Shown here one piece after another: positions 7,086 to 14,843 of a DNA stretch of 64,000 nucleotides. The position numbers were made by a program, and so were the translations under genes. This DNA is from JAEUJZ01 sp964460115 (GTDB lineage Bacteria > Myxococcota_A > Polyangia > Palsa-1104 > JAEUJZ01): positions 1 to 64,000 of the forward strand of contig CAYWPR010000011.1 in the NCBI GenBank assembly GCA_964460115.1, in the 5' to 3' direction. Position 1 is the first letter of the stretch; each line of letters begins with the position of its first letter. The notes beneath the pieces are model-generated. The model saw only the letters and a list, made by a program, of their open reading frames with translations. It was not told where the DNA came from and ran no database searches.

Positions 7086-7895
7086 ATGATGAAGCGTAGC
7101 GTCTGGTCTATGATGTTTGTCTCTGTAGCACTGCTGATCGTCAGCACTGCGCGTGCCGATGTACCCGATCAGCGTCCAGATCATCACTGCGGTCCGCAGT
7201 TTGGCGGAACCAAGTGCGGAACGGATCGCTGCTGCTCAAGCTTTGGCTGGTGCGGCGGACTGACCGAGGCACACTGTACGACCGCGCGTGGCTTTAGCGG
7301 ACAGTTTGACGGCCCCCGCAACGTTCCGGATCAGCGGGCGGATCATCACTGCGGTCCGCAGTTTGGCGGAAGCAAGTGCGGAACCGACCGCTGCTGCTCA
7401 AGCTTTGGCTGGTGCGGCGGACTGACCGAGGCACACTGCAATGCCTCGCGCGGCTTTAGCGGACAATTTGACGGCCCCCGCAGTGCCCCCACGCCCCCTA
7501 CGCCTCCTCCATCGCCACCGGCTCCACCGGCGCCGCCAGCGGCAGTTCCGGATCAGCGGGCGGATCATCACTGCGGTCCGCAATTTGGCGGAAGCAAGTG
7601 TGGAACGGATCGCTGCTGCTCAAGCTTTGGCTGGTGCGGCGGACTGACCGAGGCGCACTGCAATGCCTCGCGTGGCTACAGCGGACAGTTTGACGGCCCC
7701 CGCGGTGTTCCCACGCCCCCCCCGGCAGCGCTTCCGGATCAACGAGCAGATCATCACTGCGGTCCGCAGTTTGGCGGAAGCAAGTGCGGAACCGACCGCT
7801 GCTGCTCAAGCTTTGGCTGGTGCGGCGGACTGACCGAGGCGCACTGCAATGCCTCGCGTGGCTACAGCGGACAGTTTGACGGCCCCCGCCCCTAA
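7086..7895 (+). CDS. Secreted protein with four hevein-like (CBM18-type) repeats
   Basis: The 269-residue protein has a signal peptide (MMKRSVWSMMFVSVALLIVS, cleavage probably after TARA). Four nearly identical repeats of about 50 residues follow at 27-77, 81-131, 155-205 and 218-268, with Pro-rich linkers between 2 and 3 and between 3 and 4. Each repeat reads CG-x4-GG-x2-C-x4-CCSSFGWCGG-x5-C. This matches the first six cysteines and the SxFGWCG chitin-contact loop of hevein-type domains; the last two hevein cysteines are missing, replaced by a SGQFDGP end. Chitin or peptidoglycan-sugar binding is inferred from the family. The domain is common in plants and fungi and unusual in bacteria. The gene is the sole cargo of insert 2. 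The start may be either of two adjacent ATGs. Confidence 0.8.
   Translation: MMKRSVWSMMFVSVALLIVSTARADVPDQRPDHHCGPQFGGTKCGTDRCCSSFGWCGGLTEAHCTTARGFSGQFDGPRNVPDQRADHHCGPQFGGSKCGTDRCCSSFGWCGGLTEAHCNASRGFSGQFDGPRSAPTPPTPPPSPPAPPAPPAAVPDQRADHHCGPQFGGSKCGTDRCCSSFGWCGGLTEAHCNASRGYSGQFDGPRGVPTPPPAALPDQRADHHCGPQFGGSKCGTDRCCSSFGWCGGLTEAHCNASRGYSGQFDGPRP
7164..7889 (+). repeat. Four tandem 153-bp coding repeats
   Basis: The hevein-like units lie at 7164-7316, 7326-7478, 7548-7700 and 7737-7889. They are almost identical at the DNA level, with changes mostly at third codon positions, for example Thr/Ser after GG and Phe/Tyr before SGQF. This implies recent duplication or ongoing gene conversion. Confidence 0.9.
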
Positions 7896-7954
7896 AAGAA
7901 TAACCTGCCTCTAATCCGCTTTTCGAAATTATTCAGCAAATCAGTTTCGTGGGA

Positions 7955-7994
7955 ATTCCCTGAATGCGGCGATACAAACCGCTGCGCAGGGAAT
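7955..7994. other. Hairpin near the right end of insert 2
   Basis: ATTCCCTG (7955-7962) pairs with CAGGGAAT (7987-7994), with an inner GCGG/CCGC stem. It ends 33 bases before the right direct repeat. The matching hairpin in insert 1 ends 29 bases before its repeat. Confidence 0.5.
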
Positions 7995-8027
7995 GTTGCT
8001 TTCCGTTTTTCCGTCAATCCTTTAGAT

Positions 8028-8039
8028 CATCGCGATCTA
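8028..8039 (+). repeat. Direct repeat flanking insert 2, right copy
   Basis: Identical to 6863-6874. With the preceding TAGAT it forms TAGATC-ATCGC-GATCTA, a 6-bp inverted repeat at the junction. Confidence 0.9.
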
Positions 8040-9164
8040 AAACCCGACAACATCTTTATCGTGCCTGATTCGGAAGCTCCGGGGGGCGAGCGGGCGAAGG
8101 TTTTGGATTTCGGAATCGCCAAGATTGTTTTCGAACAACCCAGCGGCAAGCCGAGCACTGCACTGACGCAGGCCGGTGCCGCTATGGGAACTCCCAAATA
8201 TATGTCGCCCGAGCAGTGCCGAGGCGCGGGCAAAGTCGATTTTAAAACCGATGTATATGCCCTTGGCGTCATGATGTTCGAGATGCTCTGCGGCAAATTG
8301 CCCTTCGAGGCTGAAGGCACCGGCTCGATGATGGCTTTGCACATGTTTCAGCCGCCGCCGCTCTTGCACGATATAGATCCCAGCATCTCGCCACCTGTCG
8401 AGCAGCTTGTGATGTCGATGCTGGCCAAGGACCAGGCGGTACGTCCGACGATGATCGAAGTCGTCAGCAAGATCGAACAGATGGGCGTCAAATCGACCGA
8501 ATTGATTCAGGCGATAGGCCCACTAAACCGGCCGTTAGCGGCGCACACCATTTCTGCCGATAGCTCGGGTCCGCTTTCGACTTCGCGGCCGTCTTTGGTC
8601 GGACTTGGCCAGACCCAGGATCCGACAAAAATTCAGCTTCTTGGCCATCGCATCAAGCGATTGGCCATTACGGCCGGAATCGCCATTGTTTTGATTGGAA
8701 TCGGCCTGGTTGCGGGGCTGCGCCGGCCGTCTTCAGTACCGGCGCTACCGCTGCCGCCACCGCCGCCACCTGCGGCTGCTTCGGTGGTGGCACCTCCCAA
8801 ACAGATCATTTGGCAAATCACGACGAATCCACCCGGTGCCGAGGTCGTGCGTATTTCGGACGGCGAAGTGCTGGGACTAACGCCCTGGAAAAGCGAACAG
8901 CCAGCAGGAGCCGGCAAGTTCGGAATTAACTTGCGGCGCAATGGCTATTCGGATTCTCAGGTGCTATTGAATCGCGAAACCGACGCCAATGAAAAAATCG
9001 AACTGGCGCCGATTCCGGTCTCTCCCGCCGAAGTAGAAACTCCTAAAAAGCCGAGCCGCAGCAAACGCACGAGCAAAGCTGCCAAGCCCGCGTCGCCTGC
9101 TACGTCCGCCACGTCCGTCAAAAAGCCGGAAGAAGAGGCTTCTTCCATCGGCATCGTTCCGTAA
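8028..9164 (+). pseudogene. Interrupted Ser/Thr protein kinase, piece 3 of 3 (catalytic loop to C-terminus)
   Basis: The piece starts with the repeated HRDL and continues KPDNIFIV, VLDFGIAKIVF (DFG loop), GTPKYMSPEQC (APE-like motif), then KTDVYALGVMMFEMLCGKLP of the C-lobe. After the kinase domain come a linker, a membrane segment (LAITAGIAIVLIGIGLVAGL, about residues 340-360 of the restored protein), a Pro-rich stretch and a PEGA-like domain (NPPGAEVVRISDG). The tail is Lys/Ser/Ala-rich. There are no internal stops or frameshifts. The restored protein would be about 508 residues: an intracellular kinase joined to an extracytoplasmic sensor. An internal ATG at 8061 could start only a fragment without the catalytic loop. 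It converges with the minus-strand DUF72 gene. Confidence 0.85.
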
Positions 9165-9190
9165 AACGCGGAAGACTTGTCAGATAGCGC

Positions 9191-10210
9191 CTAAATCCCG
9201 AGCTCGGTTTGCAGCTCAGCGATAGTGCCGGGAGAGTGTCCCTCCAAGTGATTATTGACGAGGACGTAACACGGCGTATCTTGCGCGACCTCGCGCAGAA
9301 CTCGCAAAATGTCGGCGCGTACTTCCGGAGCCCTTGTGATGATGCGGTTATAGGGCGCATACGCCGAGGCGTCATCGTATCGAACTCCCGGACGAAGCAG
9401 CGCTCGCACCACGAAAAAAGGCCAGCGCAGGCCGTGACGCGCTTGTACCTGTTCGTACTGCCAACCGATGCTCGGCATGCGCGTCCACGATGACAGTACA
9501 TGACCGTACCCATGCGCGTGCAGGATATCGAGATAGCGCGGTTCAAAATGTGACGGACTGCGCAATTCCACGGCGATGCGCCCATTCCAGCGGCTGCGCA
9601 CGGTTTCCAAAAATTCATCGAGCAGCCGCAGAAATTCGACGCTATGGATATCGTTTTCCTGAATCTCCAGAATCAGCGGTCCCAAATGGATGCCGAGCCC
9701 TTCCGCAAGCGGCTGCGCCACTTTGTCTAGAAATCGGTCGGCATCTAGAAAGTGCGGATTCACATCACTTGATAAGCGCCATTCTTGCTGCTGCAGCGGC
9801 GAATAGCGATTTACGGTGATTTCGTGCCAGACCTTGGGCAAAAGCTCTAGCGGCTCGAGCAGACTGCCGAGCATACCGCGATAGCGTCCCAAAAGCTTCA
9901 GCCGTGCCGCCGGAGGTACATAGTACATATTGTCGGCGCCGGCACAGCGAAAGCGCGAATCGCGGGCGTATTCCGCCAGGCACAGCTCGGTAAAACGCTG
10001 GGCCGAGCCATAGGAATCGGCATCTTTGTAGACCGAGCCCTGCCAGCCGGGATAGGTCCATGAGCTCGTGCCAAATCGTCGTGTCTGCGGGCCGCGCTTA
10101 GGCGGCGGCGGACTTGTAAGCTTGGTCGAATCAAACAGCGCCCCCGCACGTTTTTTCGTCGGTACTACCTCGTCGCTATCGCCAAACAATGAAAACTGCT
10201 GCTGTGACAT
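9191..10210 (-). CDS. DUF72 family protein (YecE-like)
   Basis: The 339-residue protein has the DUF72 TIM-barrel pattern: FGTSSWTYPGWQGSVY near residue 45, YARDSRFRCAGADNMYYVPP, LGPLILEIQEN, RIAVELRSPSHFE, and CYVLVNNHLEGHSPGTIAEL at the C-terminus. The biochemical function of the family is not settled. The start is taken at ATG 10208-10210 (MSQQQFSLFG) because the MSQQQFSLFG segment resembles an N-terminus and upstream codons look non-conserved. A perfect 8-bp hairpin (CCGGCTTG/CAAGCCGG, 10234-10252) lies just upstream. The gene converges on the interrupted kinase. Confidence 0.88.
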   Translation of the reverse strand: MSQQQFSLFGDSDEVVPTKKRAGALFDSTKLTSPPPPKRGPQTRRFGTSSWTYPGWQGSVYKDADSYGSAQRFTELCLAEYARDSRFRCAGADNMYYVPPAARLKLLGRYRGMLGSLLEPLELLPKVWHEITVNRYSPLQQQEWRLSSDVNPHFLDADRFLDKVAQPLAEGLGIHLGPLILEIQENDIHSVEFLRLLDEFLETVRSRWNGRIAVELRSPSHFEPRYLDILHAHGYGHVLSSWTRMPSIGWQYEQVQARHGLRWPFFVVRALLRPGVRYDDASAYAPYNRIITRAPEVRADILRVLREVAQDTPCYVLVNNHLEGHSPGTIAELQTELGI

Positions 10211-10233
10211 GCCCTTTTGCATGCCATGACTTG

Positions 10234-10252
10234 CCGGCTTGTGCCAAGCCGG
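10234..10252. other. Perfect 8-bp hairpin upstream of the DUF72 gene
   Basis: CCGGCTTG, TGC, CAAGCCGG. It could end transcription from the OmpA-like gene or act in the leader of the DUF72 gene; no U-run follows. Confidence 0.35.
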
Positions 10253-10316
10253 TCGGCGCATTTGGCGTCGGTAGGCTGCTCAACTGTAGCGGACACAGCC
10301 GTGAAATGGACAGAAA

Positions 10317-10349
10317 GCCACGCGAAGCTTGCTAAAACGCTCGCGTGGC
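10317..10349 (-). terminator. Terminator after the TSP3-OmpA gene
   Basis: GCCACGCG pairs with CGCGTGGC, with an inner AGC/GCT extension. On the minus strand it is followed by TTTCTGT, and it lies 9 bases beyond the stop codon of the OmpA-like gene. A plausible intrinsic terminator. Confidence 0.55.
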
Positions 10350-10357
10350 GGTGCAGC

Positions 10358-12265
10358 TTATGGATTGGACTTATTTGAAGTCGAGGTCGGTGCCGGTGCT
10401 GCCGCTGGCGCTTCGATAATGTGAAACTCGACGCGGCGATTTTTGGCGCGGCCGGCAGCGGTCTTGTTGCTGGCAATCGGCCGCGTCTGACCGTAGCCTT
10501 TGGCCTCTAAGCGGCTGGGCTCGATGCCTTTGGCGAACAGCCACTTCATCACGCTTTTGGCGCGGCGCTCGGACAAATCCAGATTGCGCGCAAACTTGCC
10601 TTGCGCATCGGTGTGCCCTTCGATGACCACGTGCTTGATCGAGGGCAATGCTTCCAGCGCATCGGCGACCGCTTGCAGCACCGGAAAGCTCTTGGCCAAA
10701 ATGACGTCTTTATCGGCGGCAAAGAACACCGGCTTCATAATGACCAGTTGGCCACTTTTTACCTCGACAAGGCCCGGACAGCCATTGCGTTTGGGATAGG
10801 GGCTTGGCGCACCCGCTTTGTCCGGACAGGCGTCGCGCACATCCGGAACGCCATCGCCGTCGCGGTCGGCCAGCGGACAGCCTGGCCGATCCGGATCCGG
10901 GAAGAGGCCCGCGGCCTCAAACAAGCATTGATCCAGCGGATCGATCACCCCGTCCTTATCACTGTCCTGCGCCGGGCAACCACGGCGGCTGGGATCGGGC
11001 TGCGGACCTTTGGGCACATCCGGACAGGCGTCATCTTTGTCGAGCACTTCATCCCCGTCGCGATCCGCGGGAGGTTCTACTTTGACGAGCGGGCAGCCGA
11101 GGCGATCCGGATCCGGAGTATTGCCCTTGGCAACGGTGGGACAATGATCATCGCGATCCGGCACGCCGTCGCGGTCGCGATCCGGCAGCGGAGGCGGACA
11201 GCCGTGCGTCATTGGACTGCCCGTGCGCACGCCTTTTTCGCGAATGCACGCATCTTCGCTATCGGGAATTCCGTCTCCATCGCTATCTTTGACGGGCGAG
11301 CGGACTGGTGCATAAGCAATGCGCGCCAGCATGCGAAAGTCGGGCGTTCCTGGCTCGCGCACAAAACCTAGGCCTGCGGCCACGCCGACCTGTATCATGC
11401 GAGCGATATTGTATTGACCGCCAAAAAGCGCTTCCAGGCTGGTTCCAAAGCGCGAAAACTTGGTCGGGCCCGTAGCGGTTGTCGCCAAGAGCAGTTCCGG
11501 GCCTACTGAAAAGCGGCGCGTCGAATCGTAGTACGCCGCGGCAAAACCAAACTGCAATTCCGAGCCGACATGGCCTGCGGCATCAGGATTGACGCTGACC
11601 GGCAGCATATCGACCACGGCGTCCTGACGGTACAAAAAGCCAAAGGTCGCCGACCAAAGCAGCCAGCGAAACACGCCGCCGAGCGCCGCCTTGGGCAGCA
11701 CGCGCACCTGCTGATCGCTGGCGGTGCTGGGCAGGCTGCTAGTCATCGCGCGCAGCGGAATCCACAGATCAAAGCCCAGGCTCAGCGAAAACACGTCTTG
11801 GTATGGCTGCTTCCAAACTCGCACCATGGCGCCGATGCGCGGATCGCCGACGGTGGCGCCCGAAGCGATGTCGCCGGTTTCAACCAGAGTGATGGGCAGC
11901 GACACATTTAGCAAAATCCGGTCGAGAAACGAACCGGAGAACTCCAGATGGGCGATAAATAGATTGCCGACGAGAGATCTCGTATCGCGAAAGTTATTTC
12001 CGGTGGCCAGACCCAGCACCAGCGGGTCATGGGCATAGTTCAGCGTGACGCCGGCAGCAAAACGCCGCGTCGCTGAATAATAGGGGTGATCTACCGCGAA
12101 CGCCCATTCTCCCACCGGGGCCGCCTCGAAGCGGTTGACCTGAAAGCCGCGCAGAGGAGGCTGCGAAGTTTGGGCATGGGCGCTGCCGCTGTATAGAGGG
12201 GAAATGCAGCACAGCGTGGCAAAAAGGGCGAAGAACCTGATCGCGCGTCGCAAAGGGTCCTCCAT
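10358..12265 (-). CDS. Outer-membrane protein with thrombospondin type 3 repeats and OmpA domain
   Basis: The protein (635 residues from ATG 12263-12265) has a signal peptide (FFALFATLCCISPLYSGSAHA). A region of about 300 residues with beta-barrel character follows. Then come at least five calcium-binding TSP3-type repeats (DSDGDGIPDSEDAC, DRDRDGVPDRDDHC, DRDGDEVLDKDDAC, DSDKDGVIDPLDQC, DRDGDGVPDVRDAC). The C-terminal OmpA domain has LSERRAKSVMKWLFAKGIEP and the peptidoglycan-contacting NRRVEF. It probably anchors the outer membrane to the cell wall. The longer frame to 12352 overlaps the upstream gene and looks non-coding there. It lies 5 bases after the DUF11 gene, so the two form an operon. 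Confidence 0.9.
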   Translation of the reverse strand: MEDPLRRAIRFFALFATLCCISPLYSGSAHAQTSQPPLRGFQVNRFEAAPVGEWAFAVDHPYYSATRRFAAGVTLNYAHDPLVLGLATGNNFRDTRSLVGNLFIAHLEFSGSFLDRILLNVSLPITLVETGDIASGATVGDPRIGAMVRVWKQPYQDVFSLSLGFDLWIPLRAMTSSLPSTASDQQVRVLPKAALGGVFRWLLWSATFGFLYRQDAVVDMLPVSVNPDAAGHVGSELQFGFAAAYYDSTRRFSVGPELLLATTATGPTKFSRFGTSLEALFGGQYNIARMIQVGVAAGLGFVREPGTPDFRMLARIAYAPVRSPVKDSDGDGIPDSEDACIREKGVRTGSPMTHGCPPPLPDRDRDGVPDRDDHCPTVAKGNTPDPDRLGCPLVKVEPPADRDGDEVLDKDDACPDVPKGPQPDPSRRGCPAQDSDKDGVIDPLDQCLFEAAGLFPDPDRPGCPLADRDGDGVPDVRDACPDKAGAPSPYPKRNGCPGLVEVKSGQLVIMKPVFFAADKDVILAKSFPVLQAVADALEALPSIKHVVIEGHTDAQGKFARNLDLSERRAKSVMKWLFAKGIEPSRLEAKGYGQTRPIASNKTAAGRAKNRRVEFHIIEAPAAAPAPTSTSNKSNP

Positions 12266-12270
12266 CTTGA

Positions 12271-14727
12271 CTAGGCGTGACTCGCGCGAGTGATTCGGCG
12301 GCGTCGACGAAGCGAGACAAAGACGGTCAGCGCTACCGCCGCTGCGCTCCACAGCGAGGCGGTATGCTCAGCGGCGGTTAAACTGCAACCAAGGCCGCCG
12401 CCGGCCACTTGATAGCGACCGATTTCGATGGTTTTGGTGATGGTGTTATCGTCGGAATTGGGATCGATCGAGCTGTTTGCGCTTAAGCTGGCTTGTATCA
12501 TCAAGCTGCTTTGGTTGGGGTCGTCCGCGCCGCTCTGCGCCGCCCCGATGGCGATGCGCAAGCTGGGGCTGCTAGCACCGGGCGCAATCGGCCGAAAATA
12601 GGTGCAGCGCACGGTTCCGTCAGAAAGCGCGCAGCGCCAGCCTTGCGTGGCATCCACCGACAGAATCATTCCGCCTGTAGGAAGCGCCAAGGAAAGCTGC
12701 GCACCGCTTGGTGCTACCGCCGGACCTTTGTTGCTGACCACGACTGAAATAGTGATGGGGTGATCGATGTCGGCCGGATCGGGTTCGCTGGTCAGGGCGA
12801 TTCCCAGGTCGGCCTGCGGTTTGGGACAGGTGTGGTTTGCCGTATCGCAGGTTCGGCCGCCGCAGTCGGCGTTGTTCATACAGCCGCAAGCGCCGCTTGA
12901 CAGGCAGGCAGAGCCCAAACCGTCAGGCGTGCACGCTGCTCGCTGCGTCTCGGTGCATTGCACGCAGGTTTTGTCGGTGCTGCTGCATATGTCCTGGCCG
13001 CCCGGCGCCCCTTGGCAATCCGCGTCCGCCATGCACGTTGCCGTACACTGATGCGGATTGGCGCGCAGGTCGCAAACCGGGGCGGTCACCGTGCAGTCGT
13101 AATTGCTCATGCACGGACGCACCACAATCACCGTTGCATGATTGGGAAACGAGCCGTCCCCGGAAGGATAGCTGGTCACAACGACCGTAGGCTGGGCCGC
13201 CGGCGTGCCGCTAAGCGTGGCCTGGCTGGCAATGGCGCCGTTGGCGCTATCGGCGATTTGCACTAAGTATTTGACGACGATGGGCGCTTCTCCGACCATC
13301 AGCGTTCCGCCTTGGGTCGCATTGGCGCCATTGCCCAAGCGAACGCGCAGGGTGCGGCTTGCGGCATCGTATTCGCCTTGATCATCGCTGGCCGCATCGG
13401 TTTTGCTGCCGCTGTTGGCGCCGCTAATGATGCGCAGCGAGCCCGGAACAAAGACAAGCTCAGGGGGCAAAACGGTGCTGAAAATCACGCCACTTGCGGT
13501 ATCGTCGCCAAGGTTGCGCAGCGTCAGCGTGTACTCAACGGTGTCGCCGGGCAGCGGATTTAGACCGCTCGGTACGCTAAGCACGCTGTCCAGAATCGGT
13601 TTGCGGCTGACAATCGAAGTGGCCAGCACACCCACGTAATAGGTATCGGAAGTTCCAATCGATCCCGTGGTCATCTGAACCGACGCGTCGATCTTATTGG
13701 CGGCAAGGTATGGCGTAATGTTGACGATGTTGATGTCCAGGCCGCTCATACTGCCCGGCTGGCCGCTTAGCTGCGGCAAGTCGCCAGTGACACTGACCGG
13801 CTGACCGTATTGCGCGCGCGAACTATTAAAGAAGTTAGTTTCCGAACCCATCGGGCCGCTGCTTAGCGGCATGCTGTTGAAAGACAGCGCATCATCGGTC
13901 AGATCAACGTCGCCTTCATAGGCGATGACCGCCATCTTGGAGTCGCTGGCTCCCTGCGGCGGAACGACGAAGCCGGAAAGCGCCAAACTCGATGGCGTAA
14001 TGCCGCTTATAAAAGACAAGCCGTCATAAATCGCGACATTGCGCACCGGATCGCCGTCGCGCCGATACAGCACGATAAGCGCCCACGCCGCGTAGTTGTC
14101 GTCGACGCTTTGATCGAGCAGCACATTTTTGGGAAAGCCACCGGCGCTGCTGACTCGGTACAGGCCGGAGCCAGCCGTCTGTACTAGATCCGTTACATCC
14201 GCGGTGGCTTGAAAGGCCGATGGCACAAACTGAAAATCGGTCGGCGCCGGCACAATGGTACGACTAAAGCCGTTCGCGCCGGGACGGTCTAAAACGATGC
14301 TGGTGATGTTGGTTGTGTCTTCGCGCTCTGTCGAGCTCCAGTAGATGCGGGCGTACGCGACGGTGACGTTTTGCGGCAGTTGCAACAGCGCAGCGGTGCG
14401 CGTCTGATCCCGCGAGATGCTGGCAGTTGCCGTGACTTGGCCTTGATCATCACTGCGCCAGTACACATCCGCAGAAGTATCTTGTACAGAAGCCGGCTTT
14501 TCCGAAAAGCACTGATTGCGATCGACGGTGCCGACGACGGGATTGGGCACGCCGGTGCGGCAATCAAAGCCCATGGTGTTGCCGATGACAAGCATGTCCC
14601 CGCGCAAATCCGTCTGATATCGCAAGGTCGGGGCATTTAGTGCCAGCGCCGGTTTATCAAGGCCACAAAGCAGACTGCCAAGCAGATACAGCGCCGCACA
14701 TGCCGATAGGCCGGGCCTATATCTCAT
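12271..14727 (-). CDS. Secreted DUF11 protein with Cys-rich segment and MYXO-CTERM-like tail
   Basis: The 818-residue protein starts at ATG 14725-14727, preceded by AGGAGG 6 bases upstream. A signal peptide (GLSACAALYLLGSLLCGL) leads into a large N-terminal region with Ig-like character. Two DUF11-type adhesion-like repeats follow (GDTVEYTLTLRNLGDDTASG and HPITISVVVSNKGPAVAPSG), separated by a segment with about 20 cysteines resembling EGF-like plugs. The C-terminus is GGGLGCSL, a hydrophobic helix (WSAAAVALTVFVSL) and RRRRR. This is the Gly-Cys, membrane helix, Arg-cluster layout of MYXO-CTERM sorting tails. A surface-displayed structural protein is inferred. The next gene, 5 bases on, is the TSP3-OmpA protein. 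Confidence 0.8.
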   Translation of the reverse strand: MRYRPGLSACAALYLLGSLLCGLDKPALALNAPTLRYQTDLRGDMLVIGNTMGFDCRTGVPNPVVGTVDRNQCFSEKPASVQDTSADVYWRSDDQGQVTATASISRDQTRTAALLQLPQNVTVAYARIYWSSTEREDTTNITSIVLDRPGANGFSRTIVPAPTDFQFVPSAFQATADVTDLVQTAGSGLYRVSSAGGFPKNVLLDQSVDDNYAAWALIVLYRRDGDPVRNVAIYDGLSFISGITPSSLALSGFVVPPQGASDSKMAVIAYEGDVDLTDDALSFNSMPLSSGPMGSETNFFNSSRAQYGQPVSVTGDLPQLSGQPGSMSGLDINIVNITPYLAANKIDASVQMTTGSIGTSDTYYVGVLATSIVSRKPILDSVLSVPSGLNPLPGDTVEYTLTLRNLGDDTASGVIFSTVLPPELVFVPGSLRIISGANSGSKTDAASDDQGEYDAASRTLRVRLGNGANATQGGTLMVGEAPIVVKYLVQIADSANGAIASQATLSGTPAAQPTVVVTSYPSGDGSFPNHATVIVVRPCMSNYDCTVTAPVCDLRANPHQCTATCMADADCQGAPGGQDICSSTDKTCVQCTETQRAACTPDGLGSACLSSGACGCMNNADCGGRTCDTANHTCPKPQADLGIALTSEPDPADIDHPITISVVVSNKGPAVAPSGAQLSLALPTGGMILSVDATQGWRCALSDGTVRCTYFRPIAPGASSPSLRIAIGAAQSGADDPNQSSLMIQASLSANSSIDPNSDDNTITKTIEIGRYQVAGGGLGCSLTAAEHTASLWSAAAVALTVFVSLRRRRRITRASHA

Positions 14728-14843
14728 GGATGGCCTCCTGGATGATGCCGAAGAAATGACTAGGGGGATCCTGCTCGTGCGCAGCATTACACAATTATCC
14801 GGGTTCACTGTAACGTGATTTCCCGAAGATTGGCAAAGCTTTT

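Larger units (their letters stand above)
6875..8039. mobile_element. Insert 2 in the kinase gene (1,165 bp, carries a hevein-repeat gene)
   Basis: Insert 2 splits HRDL from KPDN and is bounded by a 12-bp exact direct repeat of kinase sequence. Its only gene is the plus-strand secreted repeat protein at 7086-7895. The left end has a hairpin with stems AGGGA/TCCCT and ATAGAA/TTCTAT (6929-6956) and CTAGCGCCAG (6972-6981), the same 10-mer as near the left end of insert 1. The right end has an ATTCCCTG/CAGGGAAT hairpin with an inner GCGG/CCGC stem (7955-7994), then TTTCCGTC and TAGAT, which pairs with the end of the repeat. No transposase, integrase or intron-encoded protein is present. Removing the insert plus one repeat restores the kinase frame. 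Confidence 0.7.

Noticed and set aside
7164..7889. CRISPR-like regular repeats
   Set aside because: The 153-bp units are coding, nearly contiguous and without unique spacers. No CRISPR array was seen elsewhere in the window.
3909..8039. Inserts as inteins
   Set aside because: Both inserts contain stop codons in the kinase frame within a few dozen bases, so no protein splicing is possible.
6875..8039. Inserts as group II introns
   Set aside because: No GTGYG start, no domain V-like hairpin near the right end and no reverse transcriptase. Such introns also do not duplicate target sequence. A group I intron or novel RNA is not fully excluded without folding.
3738..9164. Kinase break as sequencing error or simple frameshift
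   Set aside because: The pieces are separated by 2.7 kb and 1.2 kb with intact unrelated genes and are bounded by exact repeats of coding sequence.
10601..11371. Long plus-strand frame across the TSP3 repeats
   Set aside because: Antisense shadow of the repetitive Asp/Gly codons of the OmpA-like gene.
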